Of a DNA stretch of 64,000 bases, positions 1-13,359 are shown piece after piece (position 1 is the first letter of the stretch; each line of letters starts with the position of its first letter). The position numbers and the translations under genes are program-made. The stretch is taken from NCBI GenBank assembly GCA_013397455.1, contig VYZB01000225.1, forward strand, positions 1,009,760 through 1,073,759. The letters run 5' to 3'. Below the pieces are notes generated by a model, which searched no databases, was not told where the DNA came from, and saw nothing but the letters and a program-made list of their open reading frames with translations. The DNA comes from Crotophaga sulcirostris. Its lineage: Eukaryota; Chordata; Aves; Cuculiformes; Crotophagidae.

Positions 1-809
1 ACCTTTAATATATTCTATCAGATTTTGTTCCTCAGGCAAGCGCAATTTTTTGGAAAATTAATCTGCATTTAACTGAATCATCTAAGTATATCTGAGTCCC
101 CAAAATAGGATACTTAAATGTGCATTAAAAAATAAACAAATGAGTAGCTCACTGAATGTGGCCCTTGTTTCACTGCCCTTGACATAGGCTTAGAAACTCA
201 AAACTTTTGTATTGACTCAAGATAAATGCTGCAAGACCATTAAGCAGTCCATTGTTCTTAAGGTACCCAATAATCTAGTCTTTTTATTTAAATATGATAG
301 TAAGTAATCCCAGAGCCAATGAAAGCATGGAACAGACTAGGTGCTACGTTCCACAAATACTGTATTGCATAGAGGAGTTTAACTCCTTATCTGAAAAACA
401 CTTGGCTGTGACCATATTAACAATTATACTATCAGTTTTACTTGGCAACATTTATGTGTCAAAATGTATAATGGGTTTCACAGCCTAGTTCCAGAAATAG
501 CCTGTGATCTGGGTGACATCATACCTCTCTGCAAAACCCTTTTTTTTGATTTTCTTCCTTCCATAAACACTTGTACTCCCAGCCCTATGCTGAATCCACT
601 CAGGCCATTGAGGCATAACAAGCTTTTCCCACTGTTTAGCTCTGTAGCATGTCAGGAGGGTTGAAAAGTTTACCAAAACAGCATGGTTTGCTGCTGGAGA
701 ACAGGAGTCTTTGTGGCTCAGCTATGGCAGAGCAGAAAAAAAATGGAGTCCATATATTAAAACCATAACCATTGTGCAATGAGGAGACACCAAAGGCTGT
801 CAATGACTG

Positions 810-1120
810 AATCAGGCTGTCGGTTCGCTGCGTGATGTAAAAGGATAAGAATGTGTTATGATTGGGAGGTGTAACTCCCTTACTCGAACAACATGCTCGG
901 TTGAGCCGTGCAGATAGCTTCGCCTGGGGCAGGGAGGAGGTGTAGTACGGTGAAAGATTATGAAAAGCCAGGAATGGGCAGAACTGAAAGTCTCCTCTCG
1001 GAAACCTAACTTGGATTTTTAAACAGTAAGCAACCGGATTCTTAAAAAATCGAAGCTGTAGAAAGTGGCGTTGTGAAAGCGCATTGCAAAATTCGATCAA
1101 GTGAAGTTGCAAATAGCTGC
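810..1120. promoter_or_regulatory. CpG-retaining block, possible conserved or regulatory DNA
   Basis: By eye about fifteen CpGs occur within 310 bases (for example in tcggttcgctgcgtg and ggcgttgtgaaagcgc), while the flanks are AT-rich and nearly CpG-free. This is not a classic CpG island by GC content, but retained CpGs suggest constraint or lack of germline methylation. It overlaps the longest uninterrupted open frame of the window (minus strand, 636-1196), which has no recognisable protein similarity. Could be an enhancer, a small promoter or an unrecognised element. Confidence 0.2.
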
Positions 1121-1410
1121 ACAACTGTCTGTTGTGTTGGTGCAGGGAGTTTGGGTGCCATTTTGACAATTCACAGTCAAATATTACACTTTTCAAATTT
1201 TTTTACAAGTGTATATTAAGAAAACAAAATAATCGTAGGATTATTTTATAGCATTCAAAGAAGAAAGGTCATAAGGCAGTCTGCTTTCAGTATGTTAATC
1301 CTTTCCTTCAAAATAATAATGAAGAATGGAGTATAATTAAAAATCTGTAACAAGTTGCCACGGTCAACTGAGTGTCTTCATGAACTAAGCCACAGACTAT
1401 TACATTTTTC

Positions 1411-1416
1411 TTTATT
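1411..1416 (-). terminator. Possible poly(A) signal AATAAA
   Basis: Minus-strand AATAAA (tttatt on the plus strand), followed downstream on that strand by aatagtctgtggctt, a modest GT-rich element. It would end the transcript of the candidate exon at 2084-2184. Isolated AATAAA hexamers are common in AT-rich DNA. Confidence 0.15.
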
Positions 1417-1928
1417 TTGAAGGACCAGTTACCCAGAACTCACTGTAATTGGGTTTTACTTTCAAAATCTAGAAAAACGTCTTGGAAGCTATAAGCTCAG
1501 ATAAACACGTGGAAACAAAAACACCACTGAATTGAAAAGTTGTCTCAGGAATCACTCAGGAAAACTGATCTAAAACAACTAGCCTAAATTTTGAAATTGA
1601 ATGTTTGGACCGCATTAAATTCTGGGGCAGCGTTACTCAAGTTTTAGCCATTCGAGTTTTGATTTAATTTACTTTGGAAAAGAGTTAAGCAACAGTGAAG
1701 CTAAGGCACTTCTGTTCAGAAACTGAAGAGAAGCTTTATAAAGTAGTTTTTTAAAAGGTTTTTAGGTTCTTTCGAAGTTCTTATGAGCTTCTTCACATAA
1801 ACAGCTCTTCACTAGACAAATAGCAACTAAATATTGGGATGTTCCTATCAATTACTACAGAAGTTTGGAAGTGACACTAGCTTTTTCTGTGACATTGAGA
1901 AACCCAAAAGAAAGGTATATTTAAGAAT

Positions 1929-2038
1929 TTCTTGGGTTGTTTTTTTTTTCTTTTCCATTTCCTTCTTTTTCCCTCCAAAAAAGCCAGAGGCAAAATAAAA
2001 CCATAAAAAAAAATAAATAAAAAAAAAAGGAAGGGAAA
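1929..2038. repeat. Low-complexity pyrimidine then A-rich tract
   Basis: A T/C-rich half (about 1938-1976, with a run of ten or more T followed by ttcttttccatttccttctt) is followed by an A-rich half (about 1977-2038) ending in aaggaagggaaaaat. The halves are partly self-complementary, so a loose hairpin is possible. It lies just beyond the stop of the candidate minus-strand exon at 2084-2184 and would be part of that 3' untranslated region if the exon is real. Confidence 0.75.
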
Positions 2039-2083
2039 AATACAGAGGCATTGTAGAACAAACAAGACGGCAAAATAACAGAA

Positions 2084-2184
2084 CTATTTTTTAATAAGCT
2101 GGGAATTTGCCTCAATATGCAGTTCTTGGAGGAGAGGCAGTTTCTGCGAGCTGGCCAGATTCCCTGTTGCAGACATATGGACAC
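2084..2184 (-). CDS. Candidate terminal exon with stop codon
   Basis: Seen: a very pyrimidine-rich minus-strand acceptor (ctttttgtcttctcttccag) opens a segment that, after two bases of a split codon, encodes VHMSATGNLASSQKLPLLQE then LHIEANSQLIKK before a TAG at 2084-2086. About 670 bases beyond, a minus-strand AATAAA lies at 1411-1416, followed by a GT-rich stretch, so a 3' untranslated region of plausible length is available. Another frame, starting at the same acceptor, is open for longer, so the choice of frame is not secure. No known protein is recognised. Confidence 0.18.
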
Positions 2185-4236
2185 CTGGAAGAGAAGACAA
2201 AAAGAAGTTTTATTCTTATATAATCCCAAGGTTACATTTTGTGACAAGCATAAATACTCCTTATTAAGGAAAGCTTGAAAGGCTGCAGAACCTGAAAACT
2301 GCAGCTTTTACTGATTAAATGATAAAGCATCGCTCTTGCTATGAATGCAGGATGTCTCTGTTAACTTTGATGGAGCTACAGAGTTGGAAAGTTGTTTTTG
2401 AGAAGATAGTCCAAGTGGTGAAAAGAAAATATACTGAGAAAAATGCAGTGGAGATGAGGAGGAAAAAGAGAGGGAAATTTTATAAATTAGAGCTATATTT
2501 GAATTAAACTCTGCTTGATCTTTAATGAGCTATGTTTCCTAGGGGAAGAGAGGAATAAGAACTCTGATGAGGGGGGGAAAAATACTTGTTGAAGATTCAG
2601 AAGATATTTTCCGGGTGTCAGCCTTGAAGATGAATGGGAACCAAGTTTGACAATACAAGATTAATGAGGAAAAATACAAAATTTAAAAGAGAGATTGAAA
2701 GGGATATTTCTCTCACTGAGAGCGAACAAGGGATAGAGGAGGATTAGAAGCTAAATATTATTCATGTGTCAACTTTTTTTTCAAACCTAAGCTATGGAAA
2801 GCTCCTGAGCTCTGTGATGATTTTGCTGGTCTTTCTCAACTAGTTATTAATTCCCTTTCATGATTATTTATTATAATCTATTAAATGGAGGTCAGGACTA
2901 GCTGTGAAGCCAATAGCAGGGAGCTCTGGAACACCACAGCATCTCCTGAAGAGGTGATACAGAGCATGTCCAGGAGAAGCTGGGCAAGAGGAAGGAGGTA
3001 GCACTTGATGCAGTTTGTCCTAGACTCTTTTTAGTATAAGATAACCTGATTTATACCTAAATATTCGCAATTGGCCTCAGCTGCTTTACAGGATCCTCTG
3101 GTAACTCTGGGCACTCGTGCTGGGGGCATCTGCAGTAAAGAAGCAAGAGCAGAAGAACCAGTCTTCTTCATCAAATGTTCTCTGAGCTATATGTGCATTT
3201 GTTTTGTTTGTCATCTTTTGTTGTTGGGATCCAGCAGGGCACTGCACAGAAATCTCCCTTAATACAGGAGGCCTGGAAGCGGGTTTCCAGTGCTGCTTGT
3301 GACTCTAGTAGTAGATGAATTTCTAGAAAGAAGTGGAAGAGTGGGGTAATCTCAAGCCTGCTTAGTGCATGAGAAAGGAAGGAGGGAGGAGTATTTCCTT
3401 CCCTTCCCTGACTGTAAAGTCAGTTATATCCTTTGTCAGGAAGACCTGCCACACTCAACTAAAATTGATGAAAGACCTAGTCCTACTAAATCACTAATTT
3501 AAATGGAAACATGAAGGTCCACATTGAAAAAGAAGAGCAAAAAGGGTGTTTCTGCCCACTTAGTCAACAAAGTTTCTTTCATTCTGTGTCAGTAGTGTGG
3601 TGAGCAACTCTGGCCCATACATCACTTCTACACTTCGAGGTTTCTTCATACCAGAAGTGGAGCTGGAGGTGACAGGTAGCAGCACTCATGATCTGTCATG
3701 AACAATGGATTTACACAGTCACATACATCCTGTCCTTGGATGTCACAAGTCAAGATGTGGCAAGAAAATACATTTGCAAAAAGTATCTGTTGACTTTTCT
3801 GAACAAGTCACACAGATGCTCACCTCTCCTTTCTAAAAAAAGGATTGTGTTGCAGCCAACATTGCTATCACAGCTCAGGAACAAATAAATGTGTGGCTCA
3901 CCTCCAAGGGGCTTTCCCCCTTGTTTCCTCACAATTGACAAAGAACCCAATGTTGTTTAAGAGTAAGGCAGGATGACAAATCCATGCATGTGCTCTACTT
4001 TGTAGCTGTCTGAGCCTGCTGCTGCAGAGTTTTCTTAAGAATGACAGCATTATTGTATATTTCCTGGCAGAAACAATCTAAACTGATGCCCATTTTTTCC
4101 TTCTGCCCTGGGAACTGCAAGGAAAAAAAAAATTAATTGTACCCCGGATGGATTAAAACAGGAAATATCATCTAAAATATTGGAAAAACTAGTTGACAAG
4201 CAAAAAAATAAATTAAAATAATACTTCAAGACTTAC

Positions 4237-4279
4237 AAGTGGACAGATTTTGGTTGTAGTTGCAGAAGTGAAGGTAAAA
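4237..4279 (-). CDS. Candidate short exon, unknown protein
   Basis: Seen: on the minus strand gagattattccag (fair acceptor) precedes a 43-base segment followed by GTAAGTCTT (strong donor). All three frames are open, so coding potential is not discriminating. In phase 0 it reads FYLHFCNYNQNLST plus one base. Inference: phase 0 at the start fits the end of 14829-14920, and phase 1 at the end fits the start of 2084-2184. Weak on its own. Confidence 0.1.
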
Positions 4280-5217
4280 CTGGAATAATCTCAGCAGAGC
4301 AATTGTGTTCTGTTATGCCAAATAGTATCCCAAATTACTTCATTTTATTCTTTGGGATGTCTACCAGCATGAAATAGTTGAGTGGGGATTGATTTTGTAG
4401 CAGTTTGAAATATGTATCCAGCAGAGAAAATCTTAGCCAATTAGAAAAAGCACAGACAGGTGCCCATCAAACATTCACAGCGTGGTCTTGATCTTTGTCA
4501 GGATTTTCCTAATAACAAATGACAAATTAACTTATTCCATCTCATCAGGGAACCTGCAGGGTGTGTAGGCAAAGGAAACCAAGCTACGCCACGGAGGGAT
4601 CCCACGCAGTTCATTGCAGCCAGAAAGAACTTTTCCACTGCCTTCCCAGTTGCTCTCACGTGTCTGAAATTTCCCACCTCCCATGAGTCAAGATTGAAAG
4701 TTAATCTGGAAGGGCTACAAGGATTTTGCTGTGGAAGCTGCTACTGTGAAGCTACGATCTGATAAGAGAAAGAGACTAACCAGAGCTCTCTTCCTCCTCC
4801 TGGTTCTGCCACGTACCTCTGGCTGCCCTTCTTTCAGATTGTCTGTTGGAATGGAGAAATATGGATTTGCCATTGCATGAAAATGCCTCATAACTTTGGA
4901 CATGATTGCTGGCTTTTCATATCTTAGAAGCCTACTTAAATTACAATAAAACACTCTGAAACCCCCCCCCCTTCCTCCTGTTTCCTGCAATTAGAATTAT
5001 GCTCTGCCCTGACTCTTATAACAATTGTTGTTTTATTAGCTACCCACATGTTGAGCAATTTCTGCTGGATGATCCATGGGTGAATGAGAAACAGCAGGAC
5101 TGAGAGAGCAAGAGAAGAGTTTGCACCTAGAAGAAAGATCTGATGGCATCCTCAATTAATTTTGATGGTGAACACTGGAATGTGTTCTTGGATGTTTCTG
5201 TGAAATGGAACCATCCG

Positions 5218-5326
5218 GGCATAGTCTTGGGCAACCTGCTTTAGGTGGTCCTGCTCAAGCAGGTCAGCTGGACATGGTGACCTCCAGAGGTCCCTTCCAA
5301 CCTCAACCATTCTGTGATGCTGTGAA
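5218..5326 (+). mobile_element. CR1 LINE 3' end, strongly 5'-truncated
   Basis: The segment reads as the last ~110 bases of a CR1 non-LTR retrotransposon in sense orientation. A 'ctgctcaagcaggtcagctg' stretch is followed by 'ccagaggtcccttccaacct' and 'ctcaaccattctgtgatgctgtga', the usual CR1 3' terminus with its short octamer-like tail. CR1 copies are normally 5'-truncated and lack target-site duplications, so the left edge is approximate. Its terminal wording (caaccattctgtga) differs from the younger copies in this window, so it belongs to another, probably older, subfamily. No coding capacity remains. Confidence 0.85.
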
Positions 5327-8300
5327 CTCACTGATGAACTTTGTTTCATTCACTCTACATGATTCTCACCCTCTTAGTTACTTATTTTAAGTAGTAGAAG
5401 AAAAAAATGACTTTCTGCCTCACGCATGTCTTCTGCTGAGACTTGCTTCACACATCCCTTGTGCTAAGGCAGACCAGTAATCTGATGTCACTCTCCATTT
5501 GGCCCAGATAATTAGTTGGGGGGGTACAGTTTTTGAGAGGAAGTGGGGACTTGAGACTGGAATATCTTTTCTATTTTCCTTCCTGCATTTAAATATCTTA
5601 TATAATTTTCTCTTATTTTAACCTGGCAATTATCCCATTGACACACTGGGTGGTAACACAGCCCCACTGAATTCAAACTCCCTCCTGGGCTCAGTGGAGT
5701 CAGAATTTCAGCAAGCATCTTCTGTCACATTGTCCTAGGTCAGCTCTAAAATTTAGGTCTTTTTAAAATTATGTGTAGCTGCCCTGAAGCTCTTCTTCCC
5801 ACCGAGATAACTGATTTAAGAAGATCTGGTCTTTGGCTCTGGGCAAATATTATTAACTTTATTCAGAGTGATGTATATTCTAACAACTGAAGATTTCAAT
5901 AGATGATCTGGTCTGATCTACCATATGACTCACTCAATGTCATTTCAACTACAAAGTTCTCTAAATCCTTGATTAAAAAAAATCTCATATCTGTAGGCAT
6001 CTAGTCACCATCTGAAGATTTCAGGAAACAGGCAGATAAAAACCACTCCTCCACCACTTTGCTCTAATTTTCGTCTTCATTCTGTTGTGCCCTCTTTCCA
6101 ACCTGTCAGTACACACAGTAATGGGAGAATATGAAATATAGGGAGAGCCTAGTAATTTAGAATCTAAATGGATGATATACTTCAAAATTAGGGACATGTG
6201 AAAAAACAGTATATATTAGAATGCTTTTAATTTGGGGAGAGAATTTTGGTAGGGTCATTTGGGAAAATAAAAAAACCTGCTTGTTTTTACATCACTGAGA
6301 TTTTGACTTTGTTTTTCAGCTATCAAAACATGTCAACCAGCTGAGAGACTAATAAGAATTCCACCCACCAAAGCCAAATTATGTTTATAATGGGTAGAAA
6401 TGGTTGAAAATTCTGAATTTTGAGTGTTTGATGAAAGTGTGTTGATCACTCCATTTTTCAAAATGGAAAGAATATATCCTGATGTAAATACTGTCAAGGG
6501 CTTTTTTTCCATACCAATTTTCTGTGTAATTAACAATGTGTTGGTTGGTTTTGTTCATTTTTTAAGTACAGGGGGCTTCACAAAAGTTGTGGTTCCTTCT
6601 GAAGAAGGATGTGGTTTATATACAAATGATACTCAGAGAATTAAAGCCATAAATCAGAGTTGAGCTTATGACTGTAAAAAAGTGATCACCTTTGCCCTAC
6701 CGCTTTGTCTTCACTAGAGGAGAGGAAGAAACTAATTTATAAATCAACCTAGTCATTGAATTAAGAAATGCATGGAGACAACAAACAATTTTTACCTCAA
6801 AATGAATTAGTTACAACTAGTATCCTAGCCAATCTCCAATAGCAGTTGACTATTTTGAAGTAAAAACATATATTTTTTGTCCTCTTGTTAAGACATATGC
6901 TAAGATCAGGAGGGAGATACGGAGGAAGGTCAGCAAGGACCAATATTTAAAAGGGACAGATTGCTCATTGGTGAATGCAATAGACATCGCCACAGAAAGA
7001 ATAAAGTTTAGTGATTGTATCTAAGAAGTATGAATGTTTTCCTTGTCAAATGTCATTCCCTTTAGAATTTGGCAATAGTAACTTAATGTAATTTTCTTTC
7101 ATGTGAAATTCATCTGGGCTGTGACTCTGTGTGTAATCTTTTTCTCATGATGGTAGTATAATTTGACATATCGACTGTATATTTATAATGGAAATAAACT
7201 TCATTATGACTCCCCAAAGGGATCTGATCTAAATCTTATTGAAAGAAAAATGGAAAGACTCCCATTGACTTCTCTGATCTTTGGTCAAAGTGTTACAGCT
7301 GTAGAATTCTTTCACTTTCCCCCTTTATGCTTTGCATCCGGAAATCACACGTATTTTAAATCCATGTATTCAAGTTATCTCTTGTTTTGTTCCCATTGTT
7401 TCACAAAGTGTTAGGGGTGCACTTACAATGTAAAACTGAACAATTATCATCTTGTTTCAGTGTTATTATCTTGGCAGCAGAGTGTACGAGTATGACAAGG
7501 CTAAAATCTCAAGTTTACATTAGGTTGCACAGAGCAAATTTTGCAGGAAGGTAGCTCTGCTGACTTCTGTAACATTGCAATCACAGGGGAGCAGGATTTG
7601 GCCCATTTCTGCAGAATAACTGTGGCTTTCCTTAGCAGTCTGATCATGTCATAATTCACTTAAATGCTCATGTATTCTAGCCCAAGGGCTTATATAATTA
7701 TTATACCTGTCTCATCATGAAAGAGGGATAAATCACACCTGAATACAAGAGTAGGAACTTGTTGTTTTGTTTAGATTTTAAACATTTTAAAATCATTATT
7801 AAATGAGTAAATTATGTATGCCCTGCAGTAGAGGGTGCAAGTCAAAGCTATCTGGTTACTTCTTAGTAGTAATGCTATGTATTTTGAAGAGCACAATCTC
7901 ATTAGAAAGAAATATTGATTAACAGGGGTGTGATGAATTTATCTGAATATAATGCAAGGAGTAAAAAGCAAAGAGAAACCCATTGGACATAAACTTCAGT
8001 CCAGTTGCATTTTAGAATATTTCATTGATCAATTAATACTTTATCCTAAGTCACAAGGTAGCATATTCTTGAGGGATTCTAATTATGCAGACATCTGCCA
8101 GGAGTGTATTTACAGAAAGGTTTCTGAATAACCCAGATGATCATTTCCAGTTAAGATAAAGTCCCAGAAGGTGGATCTCCCCTGACTGGGGAAGCAGAGA
8201 TTTCCACGTTAGCTGGGTCTGGAACACACAAGGAAGTGATGAAAAACCAAATATTCTATGAAAGCAAATGTCAGGGAGATGAAGATATCTAGAGTCTGAT

Positions 8301-11300
8301 TTAGGAAACTGAGAAAAAAGAGCCACTTTAACTTCCATAGACTTATATTAAGGTCTCCTGAGGTATGCAAATGGAGTGTGGAAGAACTAGGAAGATCCTG
8401 AACACTTATTATTGGATGATAAAAGGTTTCTTATTAAGGAAACATGCCATCCTGCTGGAAAAGCACTCAGAAGCACTGAGCAAGCTGTTTCCAACCACTC
8501 CACAGTTAAAGTGCACAGTTCCTTCACTATATCAATCATAGATACATTCAGACCTTCAGTGTTAGCAGGTATATGTTGAACTTTATAATTTTTACTGGTT
8601 TATTTAATACTTGTGCAGATAACTCTTATGAACAGTACGAGCGCTGATTGTTGTAAGAACTGTACTCTGTTTCAGCCAACACTGAGATCTACAGCTTTTC
8701 TTTCTCACTTGCCATGATGTTAGATACCATGTGCAAAAGTCTTTGGGAGTTACAGATATTGTAAAAATCCAAATTCTTCCTCTGCTGCAAGACTTGTGCA
8801 AGCAAAAAAGAGACAAAAGCTGAGGAGGCCACAAACTCTCTAATACTTACTGTGCTGTTGCAGATACTGTAGTCAACCAGGCTCTTGAATTTGTCTTTTC
8901 TTATGCAAGGGAAGACCTTTCCTTGTGATAACAACGTGAGGAATTAGTGCCTCCATTCTGAGGTTCCTACCAATCTTCCCACACCCTGAAGCAAAGCTGG
9001 AGGTGGCAGGGAGGGACTTTTACACATCTCAGGAGTGTGCTGCCTATTTGTTTGTAAGCGAAAGTGTTTATTTACAATGCAGTTAGGCTTTGTTCCTTGC
9101 TAATTTAACGGTGAGGGTTCCTTATTTAGATAACGCAACTGGTACTGGTTAAGTGGGACTTAAGGCAGGTCTTGCAGCATCAGGGTGAGGTAAGAGCAGA
9201 GCTGTACATTGGCAGCACACAAGGCTCCTACCTTCAGGGCATCAGGGGTGCTCCCAGGATATTTTGGAAAATAAGTACAAACATGGAGAGGAGGGACTAT
9301 AGGAAGCCAGGCAGAAGTATTTGCTCACTGTTTAGCACAGTGACAAAGGTGTTGTACCCCTACTTTACCCCTGAATCAAACATCAGGTCCAAAGCTGTCA
9401 CGTGGATTTAGACACAGTGTCTGAGACTCTGACCATGGCTTCAGCTGGAAAATACTGAGTTGATGTTATTTGACCTATCCTGTATCCAAGACGTTTTTAT
9501 CTTTGTATCAAAGCTAATCCTGAATCAATATCATAAATCTGGTATTTACTTTCACCACAGCCCAAAATGAAACCTCAGATTTAAGTAAGGTTGTGCTCTT
9601 CTGTACACTATATTATAGTGTTCTGATAGGCTACAGCAATATTTCTGAATCCAGCTCTCTGTAAACCCTTGTGACCTGCTTAAATCTATGTCAAAGTGAC
9701 ACCTCTGTATTCTGCTGCAGTATTTTGTAAAACTCAACAAACTGAATTTATATCAGTTATTCCCTACAATTTTCCTTGTGACAGTTATCTTGCATTTTTT
9801 TCTGAATGCCCCCCCCCCACCGCTCCCATCAGTGGGAGTGAAATGTTGCTCAGTCCTGTTGTCTGCTTAATCCTTACCTTTTTCTGCCCTTATGGTCACT
9901 TGCCATGGCCGATCAACCTTAATTCTTACTTTCTGTCAAAGGCTTTTTCTGTTGGAGTGAAATCTCTAGGTATGTCTTATGAAATAAATTGAAATTCATT
10001 AAGATTTGTAGGAAAGCAAAGGGAAATTTCAGACTGAAAGCAATGGAAGCTCTGACTGTAAACTTGTGAGGATGGCAGGAAGTAAATGGGGTGATTTGTC
10101 CAACTGATATTTTTCACCCAAGTTTGCAAAATCATGGTAGGCAGCTGTGAAGGGTGTAGGTATCAAAGGGAAGCATGGGTTAAAGGGAGAAATCTGGTAA
10201 AAGAATGCATCCTTTGTGCAGGGAGGTTATGCATTTAACAGATCTCTACTGAGTTACTTAATAACATACCAGATGCCTGTGACTTTACAGAAAAACAGAA
10301 TTACTTAGAATTTCAATGTTAAAATGTTAGCAGGCATTCCTTCTGGCTGACCATACATCACTGGTGTATGAGACATTAATTCTGTCACAATAGTTCAAGT
10401 TTTGTGCTCTCTCTTTCTCAGTGTTTTTGCTGTGGATCTATGTAATTGTGCTGGCTCTGTTTCCCATGCAGCAAACGAACATTAATTTTCCTTGAAATCA
10501 CAAGTTGTGTACAGAGCCCTGCCATTTCACCACATCTGTGAGTAGGGGAGCTTTTAGTGAACTTTCTCTTCTCCATCATCAATTCTTGTGCTCTACCTGG
10601 GGCTGTGAGTAAAACTGAGGAGGACAAAAATTGCTTCTCTAATTTAAGAATTTCAAGCCTGGATGCCAGGAGGGTGATGAATAAGAGCTAATCCACCTTG
10701 ATGGATCTTGAAGTTTCATTGGAATTTCCCTTGCCTTGGAAATGGAGCCCAGCCATGATAAGAAGCATCACAGCTGTCTTCACTGAAGGATCTTCAAAGA
10801 GGTTCCTCCTTCAAGGTATATCAGACACGAGTCTCCAAAGAGAAGGGGCGTACTGGGGCTTTCTTGAGGTATTGGTCAAAATTTTAATTTTGACTCTCAT
10901 CATTCAGACAATAAAGCTGTAATAGTTGCACTGCTAATACAGCTGTCAGGCCATTTCAGAGGAAGACTAGAGCTAAAGCCACCCACTCAATCTTCTACAA
11001 TCCTCCCTCTAAAAGTTTCTGGACCAAAATGGTTTGTGAAGCAGCTGCCTTAAGTTCTCCATCGGCATCTGGCCATTTTTGTTCTTAGCCTAGCACTCTT
11101 AGGAGCCTTTATAAATCTTAATGCAGGACTAAATTTCTCCTATGACCTTATTGGAAAACTGATCTTTGGAGAAAGTTGGAATTCGTTTGAAATTTTTAAA
11201 ACATCTTTTGTAAATTCTTTCTGTTCCTTTGTGAACCACAGGGGATTAAACTTTATGTGTTTCCTTGATAAGCTTAAGCGACTCACAGAAATCATCAGGG

Positions 11301-12532
11301 GAAATGAAACAAGCAGACTTTTTGTCCTTCTAAAGCCCACTTTGTTGATAAATTGTTTTTTCTTCAGTAATACAATGTTAATTTTCCAGCACACTTTATG
11401 AGACACTGCCACCAGTCCTTTCAGTGCTTGCAAATATTCTGCAAACAGGGCAGATTCCCAGATGTGCAGTGACTGCAGGATTACCTGGGAGAAGAGGATG
11501 GCTTCATTGGTAAATTCACCAGACAGGGACCAGAAAGTTCAAAACCTGCAGGGATTTCATGTATGAGCCTGCACAAACCACTTAATACCTTTTCACCTCA
11601 AGCTACAACTGTGCCAAATCCCCAAAACACTAAAGGGATTCTCTGACCAGTCTGCAACACCTTCACAGCCACATCTCCAGGAGACTTCCAGTCCAGTCTG
11701 GGGACACACGGTGAATGCAGGACATAAATCCAGGCTCATCTTCCATCCCCTGCCCTTCCTGGGGGTGTGATTGGCATGTGTCCACAGGAGCTGACCTCGA
11801 GTGGTCCAGCAAGTCCAGCAGCAGCAATAGCTTTGTCCTGTGCTCAGCTAGAGAGACCCTCACGCAGGTCCTTCCTTGGAACTTTACTAACATAAATTCC
11901 CTGGCAGTTACTGTTTAAGTTGCACGGGATTTCATGTGTATTAAGTTCTTTGTTTTGCAACTTGCAGACCACTTTGACTTTCTGATTTAAAATGTGATTT
12001 AAGTGGTTTTACCAGCAGATTGTGAAAGCTACTAATCAAATAGAAATGGTGTCAAACAAAAAATGAAGACCTATCTAATTCCTAAGGATGGTTGTTTTTT
12101 AAATTAAATAGATTGACGCATTTACTAAAAGGAAAACTATACAAAATATGCATGTGCTTCAAAACAACTTTTGAGCACATCAGCCTGTGGTTGAATATGT
12201 AAAAGGAGGGAATGATGTATTATCTTCACTGACTTGTCTGAGATGTTAATAGGTACCTGGCACACTTGCAGTGGTTGTCCAGGCACATCAGGACTGGATG
12301 CTGTTCAGTAAACAAAGTTCTGTAGGAGCAGAAAGATTCCCAAATTTGTCAAGCTTTTTCCAAGTGCATTCAGGTTTCTCTTTACATTCTGGAGTCCTCT
12401 TCTAAAAAGTTTTCAGAAAGAACAAATGGAAATACTTTTTTTTTTTGGAGATGAGAGTAAATCCAAATTGGACAGATCTCATCCACCCTCCTGTTTTCCT
12501 ACCTGGTCAGGTAACAACTCTGTAGATCCCTT

Positions 12533-12554
12533 GTTTGTGTTGTGTTTGTGTTGT
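12533..12554. repeat. Tandem 11-bp duplication
   Basis: Two exact copies of gtttgtgttgt side by side. Local slippage in GT-rich sequence. Confidence 0.9.
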
Positions 12555-12870
12555 ACTTGAATTCTCATTGCAAAGGAAGAGCATGACGTATGTGAGTCAT
12601 CAGCTTAAGCACCTTAGTGGTTTAATACTTCCACATTGCTTTGGACTAAAATTGTGAGGATCTAATTAAGTCTTAAATTTCAGTGACTGAGTCTACTGGC
12701 TGGAAGAGCCACCTACTACTTGTCTCCTAAGCAATCAAAAGGAGTGGAACAATAGGAGTGGTGATTAGCTCTCCTCAGGAATGCTGGCAGGGATATTATC
12801 TACCTAATGAGATTAGTATTATGAACACCTTTATAGTGTAAAGCTAAATAAGAAGGTGCTGATAACATCA

Positions 12871-12899
12871 AATAAATAAATGCATACATACATACATAC
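12871..12899. repeat. Short AAAT/CATA microsatellite
   Basis: A few AAAT units followed by about four CATA units (tgcatacatacatacatac). Confidence 0.85.
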
Positions 12900-13359
12900 T
12901 TTTTAAAAGAGCCAACGTGATAGAAGTAGGAATCTCCCTGGCTGTCTGCACATTTGATTCTATGTTGCCAAGTGGTTCGTGGTCCTGGGTTAAAGAAGCA
13001 ATTTTATTAGCTTTCATATCCTGTACATTCATTCTACCTTCTCCCCAGCTCCTCACCTCAGCTGACTTATGACAAGTACCATCTACCCTATGTGGAAGAA
13101 AAATAAACAGTTCATGAGCCCTCATGGTACAAAAGCAAGCTTAGCTGGTGCTCCAAAGCCTTCAACTGGGAGAAACGGGTTGATTTACAGCATAAGGAAT
13201 GTCACAAGGAGTCTCTGACGTCAGTAGGTTGTAGATTTTTTTCTATTGACAATAAGTTTCTCGTCCCCCAAGCATAAATTAATGAATCAGTAATTTATGG
13301 GGTCAGTCAAATCCTAAATCTTTCAATAGAGGCGAGAGGTGAAAAAGAAGTATGCTTCA

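Larger units (their letters stand above)
1..5217. other. Unique non-repetitive DNA
   Basis: AT-rich sequence with no recognisable repeat except the low-complexity tract at 1929-2038 and a C-run near 4962. Apart from the CpG block and the two low-confidence minus-strand exon candidates, I see nothing definable. The 186-codon minus-strand open frame at 636-1196 is judged a chance frame. Confidence 0.6.

Noticed and set aside
636..1196. 186-codon minus-strand open frame
   Set aside because: No recognisable domain. One frame of this length is about what chance gives over six frames of 64 kb. Kept only as part of the CpG-block observation.
3178..3322. Strong minus-strand acceptor (cttccacttctttctag) followed by about 50 open codons
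   Set aside because: Phase does not fit the neighbouring exon candidates (a join would create TAA). Shows how easily exon-like segments arise.
4817..4918. Minus-strand exon-like segment reading SKVMRHFHAMANPYFSIPTD before a GTACGT donor
   Set aside because: Acceptor side is poor, and it is not needed for the frame of the candidate chain.
8847..8920. Minus-strand exon-like segment reading KDKFKSLVDYSICNST before GTAAGT
   Set aside because: Strong donor, but no acceptable acceptor in the right phase.
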